A stretch of DNA of 43,571 nucleotides from positions 1-43,571 of the forward strand of contig CAZLFV010000011.1 of the NCBI GenBank assembly GCA_964558915.1, read 5' to 3'. The notes below the pieces were generated by a model. The model had not been told where the DNA came from. It worked only from the letters and a program-made list of their open reading frames with translations, and searched no databases. The stretch is from CAZKEW01 sp964558915 (GTDB lineage Bacteria > Acidobacteriota > Aminicenantia > Aminicenantales > UBA8522). Below are positions 24,580 through 33,385 of the stretch, one piece after another. Every line of letters begins with the position of its first letter. The first letter of the stretch is position 1. A program made the translations under genes and the position numbers.

Positions 24580-26433
24580 TTTTTTATGGTTAGGCCCTTT
24601 TTCCCATACCTTAAGGCAAAGGTACAGGTTGAAAATAGCAGCGGGTGTTAAGCCAGGGATCTTCCTTGCCTCTCCAAGTGTCTTTGGTCGAGATTTTCCC
24701 AGTTTTTCAACGGCTTCCCTGGTTAATCCAGCGACCTTGCTGAAATCAAAACCCTCCGGCACCCTGACTCTATCCATTCTAGTCATTTTTTCGATTTCTC
24801 TTGCTTGCCGGCGTAAATAACCTTCGTACTTGACCTCTGCCTCGATATATCTCGCCTCCTCATCTGTCAGAGGAAAGCTAAATTTTTTATATTCTAACAC
24901 ATTTTTCCAAGTGATATGAGGTTTTTTTAGCAAATCCCTTAGAGATATCTTTTCTGCGTTTTCCCCAATAATCTTTTCTTTTTGGAGAAAAAGCATCGCT
25001 TTATTTATCCTCTCCTTTTTTTGCAGGAACGCGGCATAATCATTTTCCCCAAGGAGTCCCAGCTGATACCCGTACTCCGTGAGCCTTTGGTCGGCATTAT
25101 CCATCCTGAGGTTGAGACGGTACTCCGCCCTGGAGGTGAAAAGTCGATACGGTTCTTCTACCCCCTTATGGACTAAGTCATCGATAAGAACTCCAATATA
25201 TGCCTCATCCCTTCTCAGCAAAAATGGTTTTTTCTCCCTTATTTTGAGCGCCGCATTAATGCCCGCCATAATTCCCTGGGCAGCAGCTTCTTCATATCCT
25301 GAAGTCCCATTAATCTGACCGGCAAGGAAAAGACCTTCGATTCTTTTAACTTCAAGATTGGGGTGCAATTCTGTCGGGACAACGGCGTCATACTCAATCC
25401 CGTACGCGGGCCTGAGAATCTTGGCCCGGTCAAGCCCGGGAATGCTCCTTAAGAGCTCAACTTGGACATCATACGGAAGGCTGGACGATAGGCCATTGAC
25501 ATAGGTTTCAGAAGTCTCCTGCCCCTCCGGCTCAAGAAAAAACTGGTGGCGCAGATGATCAGGGAACTTAACAACCTTATCCTCTATCGAAGGACAATAC
25601 CGAGGTCCTACTCCTTTGATAATCCCGCTATACAGAGGAGACTTGTCCAAGTTTTTCCGAATGATCTCGTGCGTCTTTGCGTTCGTATAGCCAAGGTGGC
25701 AGATAATCTTGTTCTCAAGACGCCGGGAAGTGCGAAAAGAAAAGGGGACAGGCTCGGCGTCCCCCGGCTGTGGAGTGAATGCATCCCAATCAATTGTGAA
25801 CTTGTCGAGCCTCATCGGTGTCCCTGTTTTTAGCCGGAACATTTTAAGGCCTAATTTCCTTAAGTTCTCGCTTAAAACAGAAGCTGCGGGCTCGTTCGCC
25901 CGGCCCGCAGAATACGAACGTAAGCCGATGTGAATCAGCCCATTCAGAAAAGTCCCAGGGGAGATTATTACCGCTTTGCTACGAAGGCAATGGCCATCCA
26001 GAGTCCTCACTCCCCTTGCTTTTCCCTGGGAAACTAAGACGTCCGCCGCAATCCCTTGAAAAAGCGTGAGATTGGGCGTTTCCTCGAGCCATTTTTTCAT
26101 AGTCAATCTATAAAGAGCCTTGTCGCACTGCGCCCGCGGAGCCTGAACTGCTCCGCCCCGGCTCCGGTTCAAGAGTCTAAATTGGATTCCCGTCTCGTCA
26201 GCCAATAGCCCCATCAACCCCCCCAGCGCGTCGATCTCCCTGACAAGATGTCCCTTGGCCACGCCTCCGATCGCCGGATTGCAGGACATCTGGGCGATTG
26301 TTTCGAGATGGATCGTAAGGAGAAGCGTTTTCAAGCCGAGTTTGCTCGAAGCCCAGGCCGCCTCGCAGCCAGCATGGCCAGCACCTACAACGATAACATC
26401 GTACTCCGCGGCTCCATTTGTCCGTTTTTTCAT
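24568..26433 (-). CDS. mnmG: tRNA uridine-5-carboxymethylaminomethyl modification enzyme MnmG (GidA)
   Basis: This FAD enzyme acts with MnmE to modify the wobble uridine of several tRNAs. The 621-aa protein begins with the FAD motif VIVVGAGHAGCEAAW. It carries SCNPAIGGVAKGHLVREIDALGG, the conserved YCPSIEDKVVKF, and a C-terminal MnmE/tRNA-binding helical region containing YEGYLRRQ. A TTG at 26445 would add 4 residues, but the ATG at 26433 overlaps the mnmE stop as ATGA and fits the style of the operon. Its last codons lie in the parS site. Confidence 0.95.
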   Translation of the reverse strand: MKKRTNGAAEYDVIVVGAGHAGCEAAWASSKLGLKTLLLTIHLETIAQMSCNPAIGGVAKGHLVREIDALGGLMGLLADETGIQFRLLNRSRGGAVQAPRAQCDKALYRLTMKKWLEETPNLTLFQGIAADVLVSQGKARGVRTLDGHCLRSKAVIISPGTFLNGLIHIGLRSYSAGRANEPAASVLSENLRKLGLKMFRLKTGTPMRLDKFTIDWDAFTPQPGDAEPVPFSFRTSRRLENKIICHLGYTNAKTHEIIRKNLDKSPLYSGIIKGVGPRYCPSIEDKVVKFPDHLRHQFFLEPEGQETSETYVNGLSSSLPYDVQVELLRSIPGLDRAKILRPAYGIEYDAVVPTELHPNLEVKRIEGLFLAGQINGTSGYEEAAAQGIMAGINAALKIREKKPFLLRRDEAYIGVLIDDLVHKGVEEPYRLFTSRAEYRLNLRMDNADQRLTEYGYQLGLLGENDYAAFLQKKERINKAMLFLQKEKIIGENAEKISLRDLLKKPHITWKNVLEYKKFSFPLTDEEARYIEAEVKYEGYLRRQAREIEKMTRMDRVRVPEGFDFSKVAGLTREAVEKLGKSRPKTLGEARKIPGLTPAAIFNLYLCLKVWEKGPNHKKCST

Positions 26434-27818
26434 TTTCCCACGCAAAAACGGCTGAATATATTTTCTATCACGTCCTCTGCCCGAATCTCACCCGTTAGTT
26501 CGCTAATAAAAGGCAACGCCCGGCCAATTTCCTCGGCGCAAACTTCCTCCGAGTGTCCTTCCCTGAGCAATTTCAAGCCCTGCTCAAGGCAATCCAGGAT
26601 CCGTTCGAGCAGGATTTTCTGCCGCAAATGAAGAATGACTTCTTCTTCGAATTTCTCCGTGGGAACATAGGTGTCATGAATCATGTCCCTCAGCCTGTTT
26701 AGGTTGCTCCCCTTAAGGGCGGAAATCTCAAGCGCCTGGCTCCGCGCGTTCGCCGCCCGGCATCTCCTCTTGTCAATTTTCTGGGCTAGGTCGGATTTGT
26801 TGAAAAGCAGAATCATCCTTTTATCCCTGAACCTCCGGATAAGGTCCAGGTCGGTCTTGGTTTCAGGTCGCGAGGAGTCAAGGACAAGCAGGATTCCGTC
26901 TGCCCGGGAGGCCAGTTCTCTGCTTCTTTTAATGCTTTCTTTTTCCACAGGATGAGAAGGACGTTCGAGCCCGGCCATATCAATCAAATGAAATAGCGAA
27001 TCCTTGATATTAATCGTCTCCCTCAGGTAATCCCGGGTTGTTCCCGGATACGGGCTGACGATCGCCCTGTCCTCATCAAGCAGGGCATTAAAAAGAGTAG
27101 ATTTACCGACATTTGCCCGTCCCGTTATGGCCAGGGTCAGCCCCTCTCTGAGCGTCCTTCCTCGTTCATAGCTAGACACGAGCGTCTTGACGTCAGAGAT
27201 CACCGCTTCAAGGCTCCTGGCTATTTTCGCTGGGGATAGACGCAGTCCTTCCTCTGGAAACTCGATCGCGGCTTCTATCTGAGAAAGCAGCTCGACAAAA
27301 CGGCGGCGCATACCCTGAATCCTGTTTGAAAGCCTTCCCCGGACTTGCCCAAAAGATATTTTCGCTTGTTCAAGAGACTCAGCGGAGATCAGGTCATTAA
27401 CGGCCTCAGCCTGGAGAATATCTATTCTGCCGTGCAAATAGGCCCTCAGGGTGAATTCCCCGGGGTGGGCGGGCCTGGCGCCGGCCCGGATTCCCAAGCG
27501 TACAACTTCTTCCAAGACAACTGGACTGCCATGACAGCTGATCTCGACCATGTCTTCCCTAGTATAGGAGCCGGCCCCGGCAAAAAATGCTAGGTAGGCT
27601 TCATCGATAAATTCTTTTTTTTCATAATTATAGATGTCGCCAAGGACGACATTTCGAGGCCTGACGTCCACCCAAGGTTTTTTCCTCGGCTTAAAAAACT
27701 TTTTGGCGACGGCCAAAGCCCTTTGACCGCTTAATCGCACAATTCCGAGACCGCCGCGGCCTGCCGGCGTAGATATGGCAATTATTGTATCTTCAAGAGT
27801 ATTCATCACCAGCGTCAT
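26430..27818 (-). CDS. mnmE: tRNA modification GTPase MnmE (TrmE)
   Basis: This is the GTPase partner of MnmG. The 462-aa protein has the N-terminal tetrahydrofolate-binding domain (about 1-125; DTIIAISTPAGRGGLGIVRLSG), a helical domain, the G domain (about 220-380) with GRANVGKSTLF, TTRD, IDMAG (Thr of the usual DTAG replaced by Met) and NKSD, and the C-terminal FCVGK with its conserved Cys. The start could be 27818 or the ATG at 27806 (MNTLEDTI); neither has a strong ribosome binding site. It directly overlaps mnmG. Confidence 0.95.
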   Translation of the reverse strand: MTLVMNTLEDTIIAISTPAGRGGLGIVRLSGQRALAVAKKFFKPRKKPWVDVRPRNVVLGDIYNYEKKEFIDEAYLAFFAGAGSYTREDMVEISCHGSPVVLEEVVRLGIRAGARPAHPGEFTLRAYLHGRIDILQAEAVNDLISAESLEQAKISFGQVRGRLSNRIQGMRRRFVELLSQIEAAIEFPEEGLRLSPAKIARSLEAVISDVKTLVSSYERGRTLREGLTLAITGRANVGKSTLFNALLDEDRAIVSPYPGTTRDYLRETINIKDSLFHLIDMAGLERPSHPVEKESIKRSRELASRADGILLVLDSSRPETKTDLDLIRRFRDKRMILLFNKSDLAQKIDKRRCRAANARSQALEISALKGSNLNRLRDMIHDTYVPTEKFEEEVILHLRQKILLERILDCLEQGLKLLREGHSEEVCAEEIGRALPFISELTGEIRAEDVIENIFSRFCVGK

Positions 27819-27875
27819 TCAGCTTATTAATTCTAGAAGAGAAGCCCGAAATAGTAAATACCGCTGGCTCTCTGG

Positions 27876-28508
27876 TTATTCGGAAGGCTTGGAGATAGGG
27901 AAAACCTTGATTCTTTTGAGGAATCCCTCTCCAATACTCTCGCTTGTGATGCCCGGAACCTGGTTCACTGCAATATGCACAATTCTCCTCTCATATGGGT
28001 TCATCAGGTCAAGGACCTCGTCCTTGCCCGACTCGAGCACCTGCTGGGCCACTTGCTGGGCATATTCCTTGAGTCTTTTTTCCTTCCTTTTTCTGTAAAA
28101 TTCGCAGTCGACCTGAACTTTGCTGAGGGAGATCTTGTTGAGAACATGTTGGAAGGCCAGGAGCAAAGCGCCATCCTTTCGGAGCAACAAGTTTTTGTCT
28201 TCACCGTCAAAAATAAGATAAATCGTTTCGTTTTTCTTTTTGATCTGGTAGGTCAAACGAAGCGGGAAATGGGGCAGAACCGCCTCCAGGAACCTGGAGA
28301 CAGGACCCGTGTCCAGCTCCTTCTTAGGCCAAGCCCGGATGACGATTTCCTTGCCCCTGATGCCAAACAGCTTGGTCTTCTCGGTGACTATTTCGTAATT
28401 GAACTTCTCCCTGGGCATCTTGAGGACATGCTCGGCCTGGCCCAGAGCCTCGTCAAGGTTCTTGCCTTTGAATTCTTGCGCCAGCTCATTTATTTCGTTT
28501 TTTTCCAT
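27876..28508 (-). CDS. jag: RNA-binding protein Jag/KhpB (SpoIIIJ-associated type)
   Basis: This 210-aa protein has an N-terminal Jag_N domain (about 1-55, EFKGKNLDEALGQAEHVLKM then KTKLFGIRGKEIVI), a middle KH-like domain (with LIFDGEDKNLLLRKDG, the usual GxxxxxLIGKxG loop altered), and a C-terminal R3H domain (about 150-205, NPYERRIVHIAV). Such proteins bind small and messenger RNAs and influence envelope growth. It overlaps the yidC 3' end by 23 nt, the common order yidC-jag-mnmE. Confidence 0.9.
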   Translation of the reverse strand: MEKNEINELAQEFKGKNLDEALGQAEHVLKMPREKFNYEIVTEKTKLFGIRGKEIVIRAWPKKELDTGPVSRFLEAVLPHFPLRLTYQIKKKNETIYLIFDGEDKNLLLRKDGALLLAFQHVLNKISLSKVQVDCEFYRKRKEKRLKEYAQQVAQQVLESGKDEVLDLMNPYERRIVHIAVNQVPGITSESIGEGFLKRIKVFPISKPSE

Positions 28509-30150
28509 GGGTTTCTCTCTTTTTTTGGGCCATCATTCTGTTCATAATGTATTGCTGCCCGATTTGGAGAACATTATTAGTCAGCCAATAAAGAACAAGC
28601 CCCGCCTGAAAATTCATGAAAAAAATGGTCATGACCCCCGGCATAATCAGCATCATCTTTGCCTGGGCCGGGTCGGCTGTCGTCGGGGTCATTTTCTGAC
28701 TAATAAACTGCGTCACGCCCATCAGCACGGGAGTCACATAGTACGGGTCATGCACGGTCAAGTCTTTTATCCAAAGAATAAAAGGGCTCTGCCTGAGTTC
28801 GACGGCAACAACCAGGAGACGAAAGAATCCCCAAAACACAGGGATCTGAATCAGCATGGGCAGGCAGCCTCCCGCAGGATTAATGCCATGCTCTTTGTAG
28901 AGCTTCATCATCTCCTCGTTCATCTGGCGCCTCTGCGAGATGTCCTGCTTGGCCTTCTTGTATTTCGCCCGCAATGCCTTGATTTTTGGCTGCAACTCTT
29001 GCATTCTTGCCATGGAACGGGTGCTACTATAGGTCAGGGGAAAAAAGAGGATCTTGATAATCAGGGTCAGGACGATGATGGAGAACCCCCAGTTGGGAAC
29101 GGACTTATGGATGAACTTGATAGAGACAAGCAGAGCCTCGGTGATGATCCCGAAAAATCCGAAATTGATCAGTTTTTTCGCTGAATAGCCGAAGCCTCTC
29201 AGCCGGTCGTATTCTTTCGGCCCGATGAAGACCTTATCCGCAAGGCTGACCGAAAGGAAATAGAAAAAATTCTTGTCCTCGCCCAGCCGTTCAAAAAGCG
29301 CGCTTCCTTGCTGCGCCGGAGTGACAAAAATGGCAGCCATATAATTGTCTTCGTAGGCCGCCCAGTCAGCGAAATTGAACGCGCTGGACTCACTCTTAAA
29401 CTTCCGTTCATTAACCCGGTAGACTTTGTCAGCCGCCAGGACGGCCACTCCGCTCCCGCCCCCGAACTGCTGCTTTTTCCCCTGGAGGAGGGGGTCGCCG
29501 ATGCCCGGTCCCCAGACCAGCCCGGGATCAATTTTCCGGCCGTCCTTTGAGAAGCTGACGCTGACATCGAACGCATATGTCCCGCCGGTGAAGACAAAAA
29601 CCTTGGCGATTTTTATATTATTTCTATCGGAATACTCAAATTTAACTTCCCCCTTCTCTCCATCGCGCAGGCTTAAGCGAGAAACAGACGGGACAAAGAG
29701 GCTCGTATTGGCGACCTGCTCGAGGCCGGCATCCTGCGCCTCGAGGAAGAACGGATACCTGCCGACCTCCGCGGCCCGGCTGGACACGAGCTCCAGGTCC
29801 TGTTTTTGCTCGTTCCTGTGCTTCTTCAACTTCCAACTCCGCAGCGACGCCCCGCGGTTGCTCCAGACCGCAGTGTAAAGGGACGTCTCGACGATGACCT
29901 GTGTTTCGGCCTGAGCACTAACTTCCTCGTACTTCGCCAGCTGGGCCTCCTTCCCAAGTTCCTGGGGAGCGGGAACAGTGGCAACGGTCGATCCTTGTTC
30001 CTCCGCTCCAGGTGCCTTCTTTTCAGCCTGAAGCGGAGCCGGAGGCGGAGCTTCGGCCTTGGGCATAGGCTTATTTTTCATGAAAATAGCCTGGTAGAGC
30101 ACAAGGACCAGAAAGGAAAGAACGATGGCCACAATCAGTCTTTTTTCCAT
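28486..30150 (-). CDS. yidC: Membrane protein insertase YidC
   Basis: YidC inserts and folds inner-membrane proteins alone or with SecYEG. The 554-aa protein has an N-terminal transmembrane helix (residues 5-24), a Pro/Ala/Glu-rich linker (about 30-65), a large periplasmic beta domain (about 75-335) and the conserved five-helix core. Within the core, IKILFFPLTYSSTRSM, the Met-rich cytoplasmic coil and GGCLPMLIQIPVFWGFF are typical, as is VLYWLTNNVLQIGQQ. The long periplasmic domain is the Gram-negative form. Confidence 0.96.
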   Translation of the reverse strand: MEKRLIVAIVLSFLVLVLYQAIFMKNKPMPKAEAPPPAPLQAEKKAPGAEEQGSTVATVPAPQELGKEAQLAKYEEVSAQAETQVIVETSLYTAVWSNRGASLRSWKLKKHRNEQKQDLELVSSRAAEVGRYPFFLEAQDAGLEQVANTSLFVPSVSRLSLRDGEKGEVKFEYSDRNNIKIAKVFVFTGGTYAFDVSVSFSKDGRKIDPGLVWGPGIGDPLLQGKKQQFGGGSGVAVLAADKVYRVNERKFKSESSAFNFADWAAYEDNYMAAIFVTPAQQGSALFERLGEDKNFFYFLSVSLADKVFIGPKEYDRLRGFGYSAKKLINFGFFGIITEALLVSIKFIHKSVPNWGFSIIVLTLIIKILFFPLTYSSTRSMARMQELQPKIKALRAKYKKAKQDISQRRQMNEEMMKLYKEHGINPAGGCLPMLIQIPVFWGFFRLLVVAVELRQSPFILWIKDLTVHDPYYVTPVLMGVTQFISQKMTPTTADPAQAKMMLIMPGVMTIFFMNFQAGLVLYWLTNNVLQIGQQYIMNRMMAQKKRETHGKKRNK

Positions 30151-30162
30151 GACGCAGTCCTT

Positions 30163-30372
30163 CTAGGGAACCAGATCCACTCCACCCGGATGGAAAGGAT
30201 GGCACTTGAGAAGCCTTTTCCCCCCGAGAAAGATCCCTTTGGCCAAGCCGTATTTTTCAATGGCCTCGCTTGTATAGGAGGAGCAGCTGGGATAAAAACG
30301 GCATTGCCTGCCGATGAGGGGAGACAGCAACAGCTGGTAAATTCTGATGGCGAACAGAGCGGCTTTTTTCAT
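30163..30372 (-). CDS. yidD: Membrane protein insertion efficiency factor YidD
   Basis: This small (69 aa) cytoplasmic-face protein assists YidC. The family core is present: IYQLLLSPLIGRQCRFYPSC, SSYTSEAIEKYG, and CHPFHPGGVDLVP at the C-terminus, with the three conserved Cys. Its start codon overlaps the rnpA stop by one base (TAATG) and it lies 12 nt before yidC. Confidence 0.94.
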   Translation of the reverse strand: MKKAALFAIRIYQLLLSPLIGRQCRFYPSCSSYTSEAIEKYGLAKGIFLGGKRLLKCHPFHPGGVDLVP

Positions 30373-30725
30373 TATTCTCGTCTCTTTGAGAAGATCTTTC
30401 TTGCAGCCAACAAATAGTGCTCCTGCAACTCCGCCCAGGTCGCTTGCCTCATCTCTGGCGTGGCCACGATGAGGAGGTCAAGGGAAAACTCGAGTAAATT
30501 CTTGTTCCTCCGAAACAATTCCCTCATCCACCGTTTGACTTTACTCCGAATCACAGCGTTCCCGACTTTGCTGCTGGCAACGACACCCACCCGGGAAAAG
30601 GCCAAGGTGTTGAAGAGGTAAATGAGGTTGAAATACTTGTTTTTATATCGCTTGCCTTTTTTATAAATAATCAAGAAATCTTTTTTCTTTCTGATCCTCT
30701 CTCGAGGAGCAAGGCGTTCTCTCAT
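30372..30725 (-). CDS. rnpA: Ribonuclease P protein component
   Basis: This 117-aa basic protein is the RNase P cofactor for 5' tRNA maturation. The N-terminus LAPRERIRKKKDFLIIYKKGKRY, read in two overlapping parts, is the usual FxxVxxxGxxx element. The conserved RNR-type motif reads VGNAVIRSKVKRWMRE, with Ser in place of the common Asn. It overlaps rpmH by 4 nt. Confidence 0.93.
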   Translation of the reverse strand: MRERLAPRERIRKKKDFLIIYKKGKRYKNKYFNLIYLFNTLAFSRVGVVASSKVGNAVIRSKVKRWMRELFRRNKNLLEFSLDLLIVATPEMRQATWAELQEHYLLAARKIFSKRRE

Positions 30726-30859
30726 CCAACGGCAATTCTTTTTCTGCCTTTCGCTCGCCTGTTCTTGATGACCTTGCGGCCCCCCTGGGTTTTCATCCTG
30801 ACGCGGAACCCGTGGGTTTTTTTCCGTCTCCGCGTGTTCGGCTGGAACGTCCTCTTCAT
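30722..30859 (-). CDS. rpmH: 50S ribosomal protein L34
   Basis: This 45-aa protein has the full L34 pattern: MKRTFQPNTRRRKKTHGFR, then MKTQGGRKVIKNRRAKGRKR. The ATG at 30859 is chosen because it matches the family start; the longer open frame to 30940 crosses the promoter. It is the first gene of the long minus-strand array. dnaA, often found just upstream of rpmH, is not here; carD is instead. Confidence 0.96.
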   Translation of the reverse strand: MKRTFQPNTRRRKKTHGFRVRMKTQGGRKVIKNRRAKGRKRIAVG

Positions 30860-30884
30860 GATCTCAACTCGCTTTTGAGAGCCT

Positions 30885-30913
30885 ATGTTAATAGAGCCAA
30901 GCTTTCCTGTCAA
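30885..30913 (-). promoter_or_regulatory. Promoter of the rpmH-led operon
   Basis: TTGACA (30913-30908) and TAACAT (30890-30885) on the minus strand are 17 nt apart. The predicted start lies about 20 nt before the rpmH ATG. The rest of the 30860-31062 gap shows nothing I recognise. Confidence 0.65.
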
Positions 30914-31062
30914 GCCAGAAAGCAAATTTGAAGGTAGCATTTCTGTAGGAGAGTGCTGCCCAGTTATTCATGTTAACTCGGCAATCGAGCTCACTTCCGC
31001 TGAGCGGGATGAAATCGCCCCTTTCCCTCTAACGTCTTGCTACTTTTAAATGGGCCTTGTTG

Positions 31063-31091
31063 TTGACTCCCAGGTCATGTTTGGGTATAAT
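31063..31091 (+). promoter_or_regulatory. Strong promoter driving carD as a leaderless message
   Basis: TTGACT (31063-31068), a 17-nt spacer and perfect TATAAT (31086-31091). The expected start point, 6-8 nt after the -10, falls at 31097-31099, on or next to the carD ATG, leaving no room for a ribosome binding site. Confidence 0.75.
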
Positions 31092-31098
31092 TTTAGCG

Positions 31099-31617
31099 AT
31101 GAATTCGTATAAGATTGGGGATAAAATCATCTATCCCAATCAAGGGCTCGCCGTTATCGAGGATATCCAGCAAGAGAACCTTTACGGCGAAAGCCTGAGG
31201 ATCTACCACGTCAGGATCATCGCCAATAATACCCTCGTCCTCGTCCCCTCCACCAACACCGATGAGATGGGTATTCGGAAGCCGGTTTCAGAGGACTCGG
31301 TCGAAGAAATATTCAAGTTCCTGAAAAAACGACATGTCGACATCACTCCAGATTGGAAGGGGAGGTACAAGGAGCACGTGAACCTGATGCGCTCCGGGAC
31401 GATGTTCGATATGGCCGCTGTCCTCAAGAGCCTTTACTACCTGAGTTTGATTAAGCCCCTTTCTTTTCGGGAAAAAAAGATGCTCGAAAAAGCCAAAGAC
31501 CTCCTGGCCGCCGAAATATCCGAGGTCTCTTCACTCCCGCTCTCGGAAATCGAGCAAAGGATTCTCAGCACCCTTTCCCTGTGCTTCAAGGGCGTCAAGC
31601 CTCACGTCGAGTTTTGA
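31099..31617 (+). CDS. carD: CarD-family transcription regulator
   Basis: CarD proteins bind the RNA polymerase beta subunit and stabilise open complexes at weak promoters, especially rRNA promoters. The 172-aa protein has the N-terminal Tudor-like RNAP-interacting domain (residues 1-60; YKIGDKIIYPNQGLAVIEDI, with VLVPSTNTDEMGIRKPVS) and a helical C-terminal DNA-binding domain (about 70-165; MAAVLKSLYYLSLIKPLSFREKKML, given here as two family landmarks). The ATG at 31099 fits the family start; the frame to 31057 overlaps the promoter. There is no Shine-Dalgarno sequence, so the message is probably leaderless. Confidence 0.93.
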   Translation: MNSYKIGDKIIYPNQGLAVIEDIQQENLYGESLRIYHVRIIANNTLVLVPSTNTDEMGIRKPVSEDSVEEIFKFLKKRHVDITPDWKGRYKEHVNLMRSGTMFDMAAVLKSLYYLSLIKPLSFREKKMLEKAKDLLAAEISEVSSLPLSEIEQRILSTLSLCFKGVKPHVEF

Positions 31618-31626
31618 TTTCCCGAT

Positions 31627-32895
31627 ATGGTACTGACTTCTCTATTGCTCTTCATCCTTTTTGTGCTTTTAAGCGCCTTTTTCTCTGCCTCGGAGACGGC
31701 GCTCATTTCCTGCAACCCCTATACGCTCGATTATCTTGAGGAAAAAGGCTCGCGCAGGGCGAAAGCTATCAAGCGCCTACTGTCCAGAGTGGATCAGCTT
31801 CTGGCGGCGATCCTGATCGGCAACAACTTGGTCAATATCGCGGCGGCGTCTCTGGCAACGCTCGTTTTTCTCTCCATTATCCCTGACAGAAACCAGGCCG
31901 TTCTGGTGGCCACCCTGGTGACGACCCTTCTGGTCCTTTTCTTCGGGGAGATCAATCCCAAAACCTTCGCTGCCTACCATCCGATGAGGGTCTCCCTATT
32001 TGTGGTCCATCCTGTCCGTCTGTTTGTCATTCTTTTTTATCCCTTGGTCAAGGCCTTCACGTTCCTGTCCAGGCTGATCGTCCGAGGCTCTCCGGAGGAA
32101 AAGGGAGACCGCTCCAGCGCCCTGAACGAGGAGGAAATCAAGCTCCTTCTGACCAAGGGAATCAAAGGCATGTCCTCTCTTCGCAAGAGGATGATCGGCG
32201 GAGTCCTGGCCATAGGAGAGCGGCCGGTGAAGGAAATAATGATCCCAAGGCCGGAGATAAAGGCCATTGAGATCGGTTCCACTCGCCAGCAGATCCTCGA
32301 CACTATACTCGCCACAGGATACTCCCGGATTCCGGTCTACAACGGCCGCCTGGACAACATTGAAGGCCTCATTCACAGCAAGGATATAATCTCATATCTT
32401 ATTGATAATAAAGAATTTAATATAAGAGACCTCGTCCGTCAGCCGTTCTATGTCCCTGAAACAGCGTCGATAGAAAAAGTGCTTGTCCAGATGCAGGCCG
32501 ACGCCGTTCATCTAGCTTTTGTGGTGGATGAGTTCGGCACCCTTGAGGGAATCGTCACCCTGGAGGACATTATTGAGGAGATCGTCGGAGAAATCCATGA
32601 CGAATATGACGAAGAGGCCGAGGACTGGCTCCGGCAGGAGGGAAAAAACACCTACATCGTCAAAGGCAACGCCTCGATTAAGGAACTGAGTCAGCGTCTT
32701 TCCCTCGACCTGCCGCAGACGGGCGCTTTTACCACACTCTCGGGCTTTCTGTTTTCAAAATTCGGGAAAATCCCGCGGGAGCGCGACTCTCTCGAATACA
32801 GGGGAAACCAGTTTGTCGTCGAAAAAATGAACAAGCGCCACATCAGCCTGGTTCGCATTGTCTTGAAATCCGAGCAACCCGAGGACAACCGGTGA
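31627..32895 (+). CDS. CNNM/CorC-HlyC family membrane protein with CBS domains
   Basis: This 422-aa membrane protein has an N-terminal DUF21/CNNM transmembrane domain (about 1-180, with FFSASETALIS and ILIGNNLVNIAAASLAT), a pair of CBS domains (about 200-320; MIPRPEIKAIE, YSRIPVYNGRLDNIEG, and FVVDEFGTLEGIVTLEDI) and a C-terminal CorC_HlyC domain (about 335-415). Family members are linked to Mg2+ or other divalent cation export; the old haemolysin name is misleading. It lies 9 nt after carD and overlaps smpB by 4 nt. Confidence 0.9.
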   Translation: MVLTSLLLFILFVLLSAFFSASETALISCNPYTLDYLEEKGSRRAKAIKRLLSRVDQLLAAILIGNNLVNIAAASLATLVFLSIIPDRNQAVLVATLVTTLLVLFFGEINPKTFAAYHPMRVSLFVVHPVRLFVILFYPLVKAFTFLSRLIVRGSPEEKGDRSSALNEEEIKLLLTKGIKGMSSLRKRMIGGVLAIGERPVKEIMIPRPEIKAIEIGSTRQQILDTILATGYSRIPVYNGRLDNIEGLIHSKDIISYLIDNKEFNIRDLVRQPFYVPETASIEKVLVQMQADAVHLAFVVDEFGTLEGIVTLEDIIEEIVGEIHDEYDEEAEDWLRQEGKNTYIVKGNASIKELSQRLSLDLPQTGAFTTLSGFLFSKFGKIPRERDSLEYRGNQFVVEKMNKRHISLVRIVLKSEQPEDNR

Positions 32896-33344
32896 AGATC
32901 GTCGCTTCCAACAAATCCGCATACCATCATTATGAAATCGCGGAGAGCATGGAGGCCGGCATCGCTCTCCTGGGCAGCGAGGTTAAATCTGTCCGGGAAG
33001 GCCGGGTCAGCCTTAAAGATAGCTACGGGGAGATCAAAGGAGGGGAAGTCTTTCTGGTCAACTCTCACATCAGCCCATACGAGCCGGCCAACCGGTTTAA
33101 CCACGAACCCTTGCGCCAAAGAAAGCTCCTTCTTCACCGCCAGGAAATCAAGCGCCTCATCGGAAAGATCAAAGAAAAAGGATTGACCCTCATCCCCACA
33201 AAAGTGCTGCTCACCGACAAAGGAAAGGTCAAAGTCGAACTTTCCCTGGCCAAGGGAAAAAGGAGCTACCAGAAGAAACAAGCGATCAAAGAACGAGAGC
33301 TGAAGCGGGAGGTCCAGGCGGAACTTAAGAGACGGGGACGGTAG
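32892..33344 (+). CDS. smpB: SsrA-binding protein SmpB
   Basis: SmpB delivers tmRNA to stalled ribosomes for trans-translation. The 150-aa protein shows NKSAYHHYEI, GIALLGSEVKSVREGRVSL, YEPANRFNHEPLRQRKLLLH, and a C-terminal basic tail (KKQAIKERELKREVQ...). It starts at GTG in a GTGA overlap with the preceding stop. No tmRNA gene was seen in the window. Confidence 0.96.
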   Translation: MKIVASNKSAYHHYEIAESMEAGIALLGSEVKSVREGRVSLKDSYGEIKGGEVFLVNSHISPYEPANRFNHEPLRQRKLLLHRQEIKRLIGKIKEKGLTLIPTKVLLTDKGKVKVELSLAKGKRSYQKKQAIKERELKREVQAELKRRGR

Positions 33345-33385
33345 CTTGAGTCAAATCGTTCTGCGCGAAAAGGAGTGAGGCCACG

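Noticed and set aside
30860..31062. Possible replication origin in the rpmH-carD gap
   Set aside because: Only one poor DnaA-box-like match (TTATTCATG) was seen, with no cluster and no AT-rich unwinding element, so oriC is not called despite the synteny.
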